This document shows, piece by piece, positions 1-11,130 of a DNA stretch of 64,000 nt. Each line of letters opens with the position of its first letter. Within the stretch, counting starts at the first letter, position 1. The stretch comes from Cristatella mucedo. Taxonomy: Eukaryota; Bryozoa; Phylactolaemata; Cristatellidae. The stretch is taken from the NCBI GenBank assembly GCA_009760855.2, contig WPIO01000020.1, positions 4,007,501 through 4,071,500 on the forward strand. Direction: 5' to 3'. The notes below the pieces were generated by a model. The model was not told where the DNA came from and ran no database searches. It saw nothing but the letters and a program-made list of their open reading frames with translations. The position numbers and the translations under genes are program-made.

Positions 1-1530
1 CAGAAAACCCTCCAGTTTAACACCCACTTTGTGCTTATGGCTTTGTGGCCTTCAGCTGGAAATATGTTGCATTACTTTAAAAGAAAGCTTGATTTGCCTC
101 TGTTCTTCAAAACTTGAGTAATGACACGTCTTATAAAAACAGAGCAACTCAGGATGTTGCTGATGGCTGTGTTAAACACCAAATCTCGTTCAGTAGCCCT
201 TGACCATAGACACGTATCTTCGTATTGGTGCTAATGTCCTCCATCGTGGGCCCTAGCAGCAAAAAAGTTAAGTCACGAATTGCTGCCTGTCATAAATCCT
301 ATTTTGGATATCCCAACGTATCATAAAACTTTCCAACGACAAATATGAACTCTTGTTGTTACAAAGGCCTAAATTTACGGACTAGGACCATGACACCTGG
401 TGACGATTTTGAAAATAAGCTTCCGAAGTTCGTTTGAAACATTGGCATGGTTTTTGGCGAAGAGCTTAGTTTCAGATGCGTTATTAGGAATACAACCTGT
501 AACGCAGTTATCGCAGCTTCGTAACCTTTATGCTCCCAGGGACTGTCTTAATTGCTTCACAGTGGAGCAGCTTGACCTCCCACGAGAACTGCAGATGGAT
601 TACTGGGATTCACTTCATCGATGTTCGCATAAGAATCCATGTGTTTACATGCGTCACTGTTCAGCCCAATTTGTCAACAGAAAAGTGGCAGCTAGATCGA
701 GCTGTGCCCAGCATTTCTAGGTTGGAGGCCAGCGTGTGTACGGGCAGAGGTTTCCGCTGGCGATGGGCGAACGTAGAGCTTTCAGCGCTTTCTCCGCCGC
801 GACACCCGAAGCGACGGCAAACTCGAGCTTGCTGCTTTGGTCTAGTCAGCAACTAGCGGCATCGCTCCGCGGCGAATCTTCGCGGCGGCGCCGCGTAGCA
901 GACCGACCGAATGAGTCCTTCGTCTGAGTGTGCCGAGGGCTGCGCTATTCCTGAGAGGGACCGGCCAGCCTGTACTGTACAGCGAACTGTAGCGCTCGAC
1001 GTCCCAACGACCGGTCCTTGGGTTGAACGAGACGGCTTTCTATCTGACGTGTGGGTAGCTAATTTTTGACACAGCATGAAAGTCGGGAGAGCGATTTCGT
1101 CACGGGCGGCTTTGTTTTTTGTCGGCTCGCGCTATCCTATTGTGGCGAAGCAAAATTCACCGAGCGTTTAATCGTTTCCACACTCAAGGAGGCGGAAGTA
1201 CTTAGTCGTCGTTCCTGATCGCGTGCCTTCTTCCGTGGCTTCTTTGGCAGCGCCCGTCCAGCACCTCTTGCTTCTCTTGCAAAACGATTCTTCAAAAGGT
1301 CATCCCTCTAAGAGCCAGTAGTCGCAATTAATGTAACGGTTTAATCCTCATGGCTTCTTACGAAGGAAAGGAAGAATAAATTTCAAAGATAAAAAAATAG
1401 TTTCACAAATTAAGTACATAGCAGCAGAGAAGGAAAGAGATTCCATCTAGGAGCCGGCTTAGCCGCTCGCTTAAGGACGCATCCTAGAGCCCTAAAACTC
1501 TAAAGCACTCAGGCAGAGAAAATAGGTGGT
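1..1530. other. No gene recognised
   Basis: Only short, overlapping open frames on both strands, none resembling a known family. The stretch at about 720-1,080 is richer in G+C than its surroundings and could be an old promoter or exon relic, but I see no splice-flanked coding exon. The L2 tail begins at about 1,531. Confidence 0.5.
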
Positions 1531-4500
1531 CATTAATAATTATAATAATAATAATAATAATTCACTTGATAAAGCGCCCTCAGAGAACTTAATCTCTCTC
1601 TAGGCACTTTACATTTGCTGTAAAGTGAAATGCAATTGAATGGTAAGTAAAATCATGCTTGAAAAACAAACGAAATGAATAATATGGTTAGGGGTGACAT
1701 GCACAGGGTCAGCATGCAAATGTGGCTAGTGGCAGCATGCTCAGTGTCAGCACGCATAAGCACATCAAGAACGAATCACAGGGACTCACTAAATGCTGTC
1801 CTAAATAGGTGTGTTTTTAGGTTCCTTTTAAATGTGGTCAGGTCAGGGGATGTTCTGACGCAGGTCGGGAGGGAGTTCCAGGCTTTGGGAGCATATGAAC
1901 TAAATGCACGGTCTCCAAAGGATTTGAGGTTTGAACGAGGTATTTGTAGACTGTTGGATTCCGAAAAGCGGGTGGTACGATGCTTGGCCTGATGGGGTAG
2001 TATATCTGACAGATAGGCTGGAGCCAAAGAATGAAGGGACCTAAAAGTGAGCGACAAAACCTTGAAGTCAATCCGTTGCTTGACTGGTAGCCAGTGCAGG
2101 TCGACGAGAAGTGGAGTAATGTGGCAACTGCGACGCTCACGGCAGACAAGTCTAGCTGCCGAGTTTTGCACCAGCTGCAATCGCCTGATCGCACATGCTG
2201 GTTGGCCAGTAAGCAGTGAGTTGCAGAAGTCGAGACGGGATGTCACGAATGCATGGACCAACTTGGACGTGGTACCTTTATCTAAACAAGCCCGAATTTT
2301 AGCATTGTTATGAAGCTGAAAATAGGCGGATTTGACTGTGGAGCTGATATGGTCGTCTAACGAGAGGTCGCTTTGGAATATGACACCTAGATTTCGAGCT
2401 GATGCAACTGGAGATATGCTGGCAGAGCCAATTTTGAGAGTCAGCCTGTCCAATCTCTGGATCGCACTGGGTTTGCCCATAACTAGTAAGTTAGTTTTTT
2501 ATCATCGTTAAGTTTTAGAGAATTTGCTGCCATCTATGTGCGGATGTCATCAATGCATGCAGCTAGTGAGTTGAGAGAATTTGAGGTGCTCGAAGGCTGG
2601 GAGGGATCGAAGCAAAGGTACAACTGAGTGTCATCCGCATAGAAGTGAAAGCCTAGATTGTGCTTGGCAATCACATCAGCAAGAGGCAGAGTATAAACCG
2701 TGAACAGAACCGGACCTAGCACTGAGCCCTGAGGTACTCCATATTTCAGAGGTACTTCAGATGAACTTTGTCCATTTACGTCAATACTCTGGAGTCTCCC
2801 ACTGAGATAGGACCTGAACCACTGCAGAGCAGTGCCAGTGATGCCCAGGCGAGATGAGAGGCGCTCTAGAAGAACTTTGTGATCGATGGTATCAAAAGCT
2901 GCCGAAAGATCAAGCAAAACAAGAAGAGACACTCTACCCATGTCTGCATTCCTAAGTAGGTCGTTGTATACCCGAAGCAATGCTGACTCTGTGGAGTGAT
3001 TAGCTCTAAAGCCAGACTGGAACTTACTAGCAAGGTTTAAAGTTTCGATATACGAGTTCAGCTGGTCCGCCACGACCCGTTCCAGGTGCTGGGACATGAC
3101 CTGAGGCTAATGACATATTAATTATGTTAGTTATGCATGGCAGCAGTAGATCAATGCAACGTAGGAGCAGGACAGTGGGAATAGGGTCCAGAGGACTTGT
3201 TGTCTTCTTTGATTGAGATACGAACTTTAGGACTAGATCCCTAGTGACCTGCTTAAATGCAGACATTGAGGTGCAGCCAGGAACCGAGGAACAGCATTCT
3301 AGTGGGGAGGTTGTCATCGCAGGGATGGATTCCCTGATCTTGTCTATTTTCTGCACAAAGAATCGAGAGAAGCGATCGGCTAAATCATCATTAGGATCAT
3401 CAGGTAAGGAGCTAATCTGGGAACGGTAGAGGAGATGGTTTATTGTCGACATCAGCATTTTTGGATTGTGCATCTGTGATTTAACAATGTTTTTATAAAA
3501 GCTAGACTTGGCCTTTGCTAGGATCGATTGGTACAACCTACAGTAGTCTTCATATGCCTGTCGATGGACAGTTAGTCCGGATCTTTTGTATGCTTTTTCA
3601 AGCTTTCGTTTAGTAGACTTGGCTAGTTTAATGTCTGCGGTAAACCATAGGCCGTCTGGGCGGGGGCGCACAATGCGCTTTGTCAGAGGGGCAAACTCGT
3701 CTAGCGTGTCAGCTAGTGTCGTGTTGAAGCAATCTTCCAATAATGACAGATCGGAGGGAGGATTGAGCAGCAGAGGTGAAGCAGATATTCTCGCACGGAC
3801 AGCATCGATGTCAAGGGTCTTGAGGTTTCGCGATTCACAGGTTATTTTAGAGGAGGATGTGGGCACACACTGTAGATTGAATGAGATCTGCATGTGGTCA
3901 GATAAGCAGGATTTGGTAATAATTGGTGATGACAAAGTGCAGTTGTATGAGAAAATCTGGTCAAGTGTGTGACCCTTGATGTGAGTAGGGCCATGGACAT
4001 GAGCCACAAAAGACAATGAGTCAGTCAATGCACGAAATTCGGCGCTGAAAGCGTCAGATAAGTTATCAAAGTGAACGTTGAAATCACCCATTACGAGGAA
4101 GGATCGATTTCTTGCACACAGAATTGAAATGAGATCGGAGAAATCTGAGATAAAGGAGGATTTGGTACCTGGTGGGGGATAGACTACTGCCACTATCGGT
4201 AGCTTGTTTTCGGGTGAGACCAAGACAATTGATTCAAAAGACTGCTTTGTGGGTACTGCAAATGGCTTGAAGTTGAATTTCGAGCGCACGACAATAGCAA
4301 CTCCACCTCCAGTTTTGATTGATCTAGGGGTGTGAAAGAACGAGAAACCAGATGGAGTTGCGTCTTTAATTGTCGGACAGTGTATCGATTTCAGCCAAGT
4401 TTCAGTTAGGGCGAGCCGGTCGATATCATTTTCAGAAATAAGGTCGCTTATTACTAGAGGTTTATTGCACATTGAGCGAGGATTCCAAAGGCAAGCGTTT

Positions 4501-4835
4501 AGTCTGGCCGATGGGGTTACAACAGGCTTGATGACCACTAAGTTTGAGGAATTTACAGTGATGCATGTGGGGGAGCGTGCTGAGCGGTTCGAGACAATGC
4601 TAGGAATACCGAACGAGCGGCTACTCAGCTTGCAGGTTCCGCCCAACGAGCGGCGTCTGAGCTGGCGGTTCCGGCCACCGCGGCGGCTACGGGGTGCTTT
4701 TTTTTTGTTAATGCATAGTTCATGAATCTTAGCAACAACATTAATATCTAGGAATGCATTTGATCTACGATGACGAAGCGATAACAGCTGCTGACGATCA
4801 TAACTAACAAGCAGGTTACTAGCCGCTGGCAAAGC
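1531..4835 (-). mobile_element. L2-clade LINE, family 1 copy A (endonuclease plus reverse transcriptase)
   Basis: This is the most complete LINE in the window. The minus-strand frame at 4,832-3,027 (601 codons) starts with a basic N-terminal stretch and continues into an APE-type endonuclease. Visible motifs are LTETWL (residues 142-147), MGDFN (248-252), a GHTLD block (287-291) and SDH (311-313). The reverse transcriptase continues at 3,097-2,534 with [12 protein letters not shown] and the catalytic FYADD box, and at 2,480-1,776 with the C-terminal LHWLPVKQRIDFK region. The 3' end at about 1,531-1,640 carries a GCGCC...GGCGC hairpin and a (TAA)n tail. The copy is dead: about 100 bases are missing near 3,100, shifting the frame; a conserved TGG codon at about 2,534 has become TAG; and extra A residues near 2,500 shift the frame again. 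The 5' UTR limit is uncertain. Confidence 0.93.
3027..4832 (-). pseudogene. L2 ORF2 5' part: APE endonuclease and start of RT
   Basis: A 601-codon frame containing the whole APE-like endonuclease of copy A. The fold's metal and catalytic landmarks are all present (ETW, GDFN, SDH), so this domain is intact by inspection. In the family it nicks target DNA to prime reverse transcription. The last 20 or so codons are out of frame because of the internal deletion near 3,100. Related copies have a continuous [12 protein letters not shown]...NYRPVSLLP block at that point. Confidence 0.9.
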
Positions 4836-5304
4836 TATGGCAGCCGCCGGCGTGGGAGACCCAGCAGCCCGAAGCGATAAGCGTTTAGATGTCCATAGGC
4901 ACGTAATTTCTTACGCGCTACGGTCGAATAACAATCAGAATAACTTTAAACAGGTCTTAGCTGTATCGTTTCCGTATAGGATGTTTGCAAGAACTTCGGT
5001 TTTCGGAAGAATTCTGCAACGAACAAGAACGCACGTTAGAGCGCTCTATGTCGGGAGGCGAGAAGGACATTATCTAATAGGTCATTATCTAATACTGCTT
5101 GGAAATGACACCTGACTCGGGAAACAAGCAAAAATGAGCGACCGACCGCACTTAGGAGCTGACCTATTCCCGGCTGCCTAGCGGACATATTAATTTGATT
5201 TGAATTCTAATGATATCACGCAGCAGCGAAAAGCACGTCTAGCCAATTCTGAGTAAAAAAGAATCGCGAAGTTAAGTACCGGTTTATTCTGTCAGCATTA
5301 AAAA
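4836..5304. other. No gene; possible L2 5' UTR
   Basis: Lies directly upstream of the copy A reading frame on the minus strand, so part of it may be the LINE's 5' UTR. It contains only a short open frame on the plus strand with no recognisable domain. No other copy in the window reaches this far, so it cannot be compared. Confidence 0.4.
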
Positions 5305-5452
5305 GAAATATAATTCATTTGTATAGCGCCATAAGAGAACTTATTCTCTATTTAGGCGCTTCACATATGCCTCGGGGCTCGAGCCCACGACCTCAGCCAG
5401 GCCTTGATCGGGGCGAGCACCTTAACCGCTGGACCAAACCAGCTCAGCGTAA
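5305..5452 (-). mobile_element. SINE-A: tRNA-derived SINE with L2-like 3' tail
   Basis: Read on the minus strand, the element opens with a tRNA-like head. An A-box-like GGTCCAGCGGTTAAGG is followed about 45 bases later by a B-box-like GGGCTCGAGCCCC. It ends with a hairpin of the form GCGCC..AGAGAATAAGTTCTCT..GGCGC and a short T/A-rich tail. The same hairpin ends the L2 family 1 elements. Related copies lie near 12,965, 25,376, 46,372, 55,340 and 60,271. Confidence 0.82.
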
Positions 5453-6290
5453 AAAGTTAAAAGTACATAAAAAGTTCTTCAAAAGTGGGTACTTAAACGT
5501 TTGAGTCAATGGTTTCCCACTATCTTCGGGAACCGTCTCGATAAAAACTGTCGCAAACAATTTTCTTGCGAAACACTATTCCAAACCGGACGATCGCTTC
5601 ATTGAAAAAAATAAGTAAGTCTCGCTAAGTATTGCTGCAAAAAGAACTACGCGGTGCAGAGTTGTTGGTTTTCTCCAATCGAGTATAGCAGCGTTAATCT
5701 TTTCTGGGAAAGTGGACACTACCTTGAGAGTAGATGCAAACCTTTTTATTGATTTTGTTTATAGATTACACGTACAATCTCGATACTGTTCGGCACGTGC
5801 GCATGCAGATTAGTTCGCAAGCGGCAGCATCGCAGGCTGATTAGTTCTGCTTTAATTGTTCTCCAGAGGCAGCGAATTTGTGGCAAGTCTAGATAACAAG
5901 AGAACACTGCATCTAGTTCGCTAGAAGAATGTAGCTCAGCCTTATTCAGAGCTTCTAGCGCTTGGCACTCGGTGGTAGGCGGCAGTGGCTTTTGTTGGAT
6001 CCGGCCTACATTATCCGAGCGACGCTATCATTGCCTCGTAAGCTCTTTGTTGTGTAGAAGGTGTTTAGTGCTAAGTCGCGTGCGGCGTTACACGAGACTG
6101 CAAGAACCGCACCCTTTAGGCTGCGATTCTACGTTCCTATTCAATACCGCATCAAGCCGAACTCCGGCGAATTTGCAGACGAACAGCAAGAATTCAAGGG
6201 TTTTTAGCGCAACAGTGGAGTTTAAGGATTTTCAGGGGTCGAGTAAGCTGCTCGAGTAATGCTTTGTAACATGCATTCAAAGCTGGAGCA
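5453..6290. other. No gene recognised
   Basis: Unique-looking sequence with short open frames only. A 95-codon plus frame at 5,972 has no recognisable domain and no clear splice context. I see nothing to annotate. Confidence 0.4.
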
Positions 6291-6458
6291 TCGCGACACC
6301 GATTTCAGGACATTTTGCATCAGATTGCTGTAGATCAAAGTATTGGCCGTGGCCATTGCAGTCGATTGCAGTGAATTGCTGTCGAATGGCTGAGGCAAAC
6401 GGAGTGAAATTGTGCGATTACACAATAACCGAAGATGAGAGCAACTCGCATTCGCTAT
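6285..6458. repeat. Copy of the 'gattgcagtg' interspersed repeat, left half
   Basis: Contains GCAGTCGATTGCAGTGAATTG and a following AACGGAGTGAAATT, matching units at 10,130-11,130. It is split by the LTR at 6,459-7,928 and resumes at 7,929-7,970, where GTACGCATTCTGGTCGTC matches GTACACTTTCTGGTCGTT near 10,277. Confidence 0.7.
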
Positions 6459-7928
6459 TGTAGCGCCCTGCTGGCCTTGGCCAAATTTTAGCGCGAACAA
6501 GAGCTGTTCGGCGGCGGGCTAGAGCTCCTTTGTCCTGAAGCAGTGAGCCAGAGAGGAAGCGCTCAAGAGCAAGCCAGGAAGCTCTGAGACGAGCGGTGGC
6601 GATTCGGCCTTTAGAATTGGTCCGGTACGCGCGAAAGCTGCTGATTGATGTTGGATGGCCTGTCAACCTCCACCTTCACTCGTTCCAAGAAAGAATCATC
6701 TGGAACCCATTCGCCATTCAAAGCTGGACAGAGGTGCCCTTCCTTCTGGCCTACTGACGGTATTAATTCCTTGCCGTAATGGGCCGGGGTGTCGGGCCCA
6801 ATACCACTAAGCGTTTGCCCCATTGTCTCAGCTAGGTATTTAAGAGTCGAGCGAGGCTCGCTCTTGGCCTCGTGTTTTTGGTCTCTTCTGGTCTTCTGTC
6901 CGGCTCTGCGCTTCGACGCCGTCGGGCACTCGTTTCTCTGAAAGCGAGGGAGGAGGGCGGGCTGTCCGCCGACGATTGACGGAACAGGACAAGACAGTGC
7001 TAGGAGGATTCGGTGGACTCCACCGAATACGTTCGTATCGCGCCCGAGCTGGCATTTTGTGATTCTTTTGTATTTTGTGTGTGCGCGCTAGCACGTGGTC
7101 TCGGCATAGGGATTTGCCGGTGCGAGCTAGGCGTAGTTGGCGTGTGTGGAGCCCTAGTTCTCCGGTTAGAGTTTAGGCTCCAATTTGAGCTCCGTCTATT
7201 TGGGTGGTTTCCCAGTATAGATGTAAGTAGCGTAAGTGTGGAGACGTGTTTCCTCCGCAGGAGTGCTTGAGTTGGCGTGCGTGGAATATTCCTGCCGCAC
7301 TGGAGGAAACCGAGTTCTAGTTCTTCGGTTAGGGTTTAGACTCCGGTTTGCGCTTCAGTGTGGAGAAGTATTCCCTCCGCAAGAGTGCCTAGGTTGGTGT
7401 GTTTGGGATATTCCTGCCGCACTGGAGAAAACCGAGTTCTAGTTCTTCGGTTAGGGTTTAGACTCCGGTTCGCGCTTCAGTGTGGAGAGGTATTCCCTCC
7501 GCAAGAGTGCTCGAGGTGGCGTGTGTGGAGTATTCCTGCCGCACTGGCGGAAACTGAGTTCTAGTTCTCCGGTTAGGGTTTAGGCTCCGGTTCGCGCTCA
7601 GTGTGGAGAAGTATTCCCTCCGCAAGAGTGTTGGTGCTGTTGAGAACGTGCGAGGAGTGTGGAGATAAAACTAAACTAAACGCGAAGCGACTTTGTGCGC
7701 TTGCGAATAAAGTTCGGTAAAATCCCCAATTTGTATATCTCGCTTTCCAATTCACGCCGCGGACTCACAACCCCCTTTAGTAACGGTAAGTAGGTCAGCG
7801 CTGGAAACGCTCGTTTCGTGGCGGCCAGCTTATTGCGCGTAGGCGCGCATCGAACGGCATTAGGCGCTAGGCTACGCCGCTAGGTAAGCGGCAGGTCAAG
7901 CCTACCCCGCCGAGCCTTTGGCGTTACA
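6459..7928 (+). mobile_element. Solo LTR of an LTR retrotransposon, 1,470 bp
   Basis: The element starts TGTAGCGCC and ends GGCGTTACA, the short inverted TG...CA termini expected of an LTR. It is flanked by a 4-base direct repeat CTAT at 6,455-6,458 and 7,929-7,932. A matching unoccupied version of the flanks lies at about 10,220-10,300. An AATAAA signal at about 7,705 followed by T/C-rich sequence fits a U3-R-U5 layout in plus orientation. No gag, pol or second LTR is adjacent, so this is most simply a solo LTR left by recombination. It contains a 122-bp tandem repeat. Confidence 0.82.
7140..7640 (+). repeat. ~122-bp tandem repeat inside the LTR
   Basis: Units begin with GTGTGGAGA at 7,237, 7,359, 7,481 and 7,601, with a more diverged partial unit before them. 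Each carries CCTGCCGCACTGG, then GAGTTCTAGTTC and GGTTAGGGTTTAG. Position within the U3 part of the LTR suggests duplicated promoter or enhancer units, as is common in LTRs; that role is inferred. The overlapping open frames across it are by-products of the repetition. Confidence 0.88.
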
Positions 7929-7974
7929 CTATTAGAGCTTAAATTGTACGCATTCTGGTCGTCTTGTGCAAAAT

Positions 7975-8811
7975 GTAATGTATCTCCGTCAGTAACTCCG
8001 CAAAGTCATAAAGACCATGTGAGTGTTACGCAGGAGAGTTTTGTGTAGCGCACTCACAGCCTAAGCGGCTTTCGGTAGCCAACAGACTTCGTCTCACGTA
8101 ACAAAGAGAAAGTGGGAAGCATAGCAGAGTCAGGAGAGCAGTTGAGGTAGTGAGTATCATAGAAGTAGCAGTTCAGGACCGCTGAAAAAGATGTGCCATA
8201 GTCGGCAGTTGGAGAGTAGATATCGTTGCGTAAGAATTGTGGAAGCGAGCTCCACAGTCTAGGACCTGCAGAGCTAAAGCTTCTGTCGCCAACTGTCTTT
8301 AAGTGGAGGAATGGGACAGCTAATTTATTGTCCACACAGGACCTGAGGGCGCGAACAGGCTGAAACTGATGCAACAGTTCAGCTAGGTACGAAGGAGCTA
8401 AGCCGTGGCGGTTCTTGTGGGTCAGCGTAAGAACTTTGCTCTGTATCCTTTGCTCAACCGGCAACCATCCTAGCTCTTTCAGCAGAGGTGACACGTGCTC
8501 AAACCGCTGGGACTTGAAGACCAGCCTTGCAGCCATATTCATAGTCAGCTGTAGTGGCATAATAGCTTTATTTGGCAGCCCAGCCAAAAGGGAATTACAA
8601 TAATCAAGCCGAGACAGAACTAAAGACCTAGTTAAATGTTTTACAAGCCACTGTGGGAGACAGCTTCTAATCTTGGATAGGGATCGGATGTGATGGCTAG
8701 CTGTAGAGGCAGTCTTCTGAATGAAGCTTTTGAAATTGAGGCAGCTGTCGAACACGAAGCCTAGATTACGAGCATGTGGTGAAGGTCGCACGATAGTATC
8801 ACCTAAAACTA
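7975..8811 (-). mobile_element. L2-clade LINE, family 2, 3' part
   Basis: A 245-codon minus frame at 8,791-8,054 encodes the C-terminal part of an L2-type reverse transcriptase with ARNLGFVFDS, SRLDYCNSLLAGLP and LGWLPVEQRI. It is clearly related to, but distinct from, family 1. The 3' UTR at 8,050-7,975 has its own motif (GCGCACTCACAGCCTAAGCG) also seen near 39,660 and 42,490. The element is interrupted at 8,812 by a family 1 insertion and resumes at 9,779. Confidence 0.9.
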
Positions 8812-9778
8812 AACGATGATAAAACTAACTTACCAGTTATGGGCAAACCTAGTGTTATTCAGAAATTGGAAAGGCTGACTTTCAAAATTGGCTCTGCCAG
8901 CATATCTCCAGTTGCATCAGCTCGAAATCTAGGTGTCATATTCCAAAGCGACCTCTCGTTAGACGACCACATCAGCTCCACAGTCAAATCAGCCTATTTT
9001 CAGCTTCATAACATTGCTAAAATTAGGGCTTGTTTAGATAAGGATACCACGTCCAAGTTGGTCCATGCATTCGTGACATCTCGTCTCGACTTCTGCAACT
9101 CACTGCTTACTGGCCTACCAGCATGTGCGATCAGGCGATTGCAGCTGGTGCAAAACTCTGCAGCTAGGCTTGTCTGCCGTGAGCGTCGCAGTTGCCACAT
9201 TACTCCACTTCTCGCCGACCTGCACTGGTTACCAGTCAAGCAACGGATTGACTTCAAGGTTTTGTCGCTCACTTTTAGGTCTCTTCATTCTATGGCTCCA
9301 GCCTATCTTTCAGATATACTACCCCATCAGGCAAAGCATAGTACCACTCGCTTTTCGGAATCCAACAGTCTAGAAATACCTCGTACAAACCTTAAATCCT
9401 TTGGAGACCGTGCATTTAGCTCGTATGCTCCCACAGCCTGGAACTCCCTCCCGACCTGCATCAGAACATCCCCTGACCTGACCACATTTAAAAGAAACTT
9501 AAAAACATACCTATTTAGGACAGCGTTTAGTGGGTCCTTGTGATTCGTCCTCGATGTGCTTATGCGTGCTGACACTGTTCATGCTGCCACTAACGACATT
9601 TGCATGCTGACCCAGTGCATGTAACCCCTAACCATGTTATTCATTTTGTTTGTTTTTCAAGCATGATTTTACTTACTATTCTATTGCGTATCACTTTGCA
9701 GCAAATGTAAAGCGCCTAGAAAGAGATTAAGTTCTCTGAGGGCGCTTTATCAAGTGCAATGTTAATATTATTATTAGA
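8812..9778 (+). mobile_element. L2 family 1 copy B, 5'-truncated, nested in family 2
   Basis: The plus frame at 8,839-9,543 (234 codons) encodes the C-terminal RT segment, beginning at MGKPSVIQKLERL and ending FRTAFSGSL with no internal stop. It is followed by a 3' UTR with AGCGCCTAGAAAGAGATTAAGTTCTCT...GGGCGCTTTATCAAG and an ATTATTATTA tail. Heavy 5' truncation is typical of target-primed reverse transcription. It splits a family 2 element, so it is the younger insertion. Confidence 0.93.
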
Positions 9779-10135
9779 ACAGCAAAGCCTTTTAATCCAG
9801 CCACACGCTTAGGGTGTCCTATGAGCAGCAGTTCAGTTTTATCGTCATTTAATTTCAGGAAGTTTTCCGACATCCAGGATCGAATATCGGCAAGGCAAGC
9901 ATTCAGTTTCTCAGTTGCTGCAGCAGATTCTGACGGTTTAAATGACAAATACAACTGAGTATCGTCAGCATAGAAGTGATATCCTATTCCATGGGCCTTA
10001 ATCACTTTTCCCAGAGGTTGCGTATAAAGGGAGAACAGCAAGGGACCGAGTACAGACCCTTGAGGGACTCCGCAGGTGACCCTTCTCATGTCTGAGACTT
10101 GACCCCCACACGACACGGATTGAACAGGGTTTCGG
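9779..10135 (-). mobile_element. L2 family 2, RT core upstream of the nested insertion
   Basis: The minus frame at 10,116-9,727 carries [33 protein letters not shown] and [21 protein letters not shown]. These are the RT palm motifs that sit directly upstream of the 8,791-8,054 frame in an intact element. The catalytic YADD is preserved. The 5' end stops abruptly at about 10,135, where unrelated repeat sequence begins. Confidence 0.9.
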
Positions 10136-11130
10136 TGGATTGATGTACTGGCACGGGCAGTTGCAGCCGATTGCAGTGCATTGCTGCAGAATGGTGGATG
10201 CGATTACAGTGAATTTATGTGATTACACAATTACCAAAGAGTAGAGCTCCGTACAGTCATAATTAGATGTTATAGTGTACACTTTCTGGTCGTTTTGTGG
10301 CGGATTGCAGCGGATTGAGGTGAATTTCGGTGTGGTACCACGACGTTGCAGTCGATTGCAATTCATTGCGTGACAACGCGTGTGCACGATGGAGTGAAAT
10401 TTTGTGGGTGCACTTTAAACTGAGTCTAGCCCTATAGGCAATGTCAATTAGAGCTTTCCGATGGCGATTTATGGATGATTTGCAGTAGAATAAAGTGGAT
10501 TGTGGTAGTTTTCCAGGTCAGTTCAGGCGATTGCCGCCCATTGCCACAGTGCGAGGATGCACAGTTTTTTCTTATTTTACGTGGCTGTGCACACAGCACG
10601 GTGCACTTTAATAGGCAATAAAAACTTGAGCTCGGCGAAATGTATTTCGACTTTTGCGGCGGATTCTGCGGATTGAAGTGGATTTCGGCATTGGCCCGGC
10701 TGCTGCAGTCGATTGTGGCGCATTGCACGAGAACGGCAGTGCCGATGCAAGTGAAATATCAAAGTGCAATTGTCGCAGAGTCATAGCTGTCATACGCAAT
10801 CAAAAGAAGGAGCTTTTCGCACAGGATTTCTTTCGTTTCGCGGTGGAGTTTCGCAGAGGATGGATTCGGTGGATTGGCGGCGGCATCGGCACAGGGTCGC
10901 CGCACTCTCATTCAGTGGACTGAATGAGAACGAGTGAACAGAATCGCACGAAATTTTCTCGGTACGTTGCACGCGTAGCGCAGTTTGGTATTCCAAAATT
11001 TTTGGAGCTGCGCGCAGCTGGTTTGCGGTGACGGGATCTAGAACGGATTTCGGTGGATTTCGGTACTGGCGTCCGGCGTCGAAGCTCATTTGCACAAGCG
11101 CGAATGCGAGAAGTGACGCGAAATTTTGTG
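10136..11130. repeat. Diverged short-unit repeat region
   Basis: Several imperfect units share GGATTTCGGT, a GCAGTCGATTGCA.T.CATTGC core and GAGTGAAAT. Cores are visible near 10,155, 10,350, 10,705 and 11,050, and the same unit occurs at 6,290-6,430. It is unclear whether this is an old satellite or an interspersed family. The open frames across it (such as the minus frame at 11,212) are not supported as genes. Confidence 0.6.

Noticed and set aside
1675-1992. Antisense frames over L2 copies (also 2,047, 9,006, 3,586, 41,890 and others)
   Set aside because: Each recurs with every L2 copy and reads the complement of the RT or endonuclease frame.
5305-5452. Possible functional tRNA gene
   Set aside because: A- and B-box-like motifs exist, but there is no foldable full cloverleaf, and the same head with an L2-like tail recurs around the window, so it is a SINE.
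7236-7564. Two 68-codon frames offset by 122 bases
   Set aside because: Shadows of the tandem repeat within the solo LTR, with no independent coding evidence.
7320-7590. TTAGGG motifs suggesting interstitial telomere repeats
   Set aside because: TTAGGG occurs once per 122-bp unit and never as a head-to-tail array.
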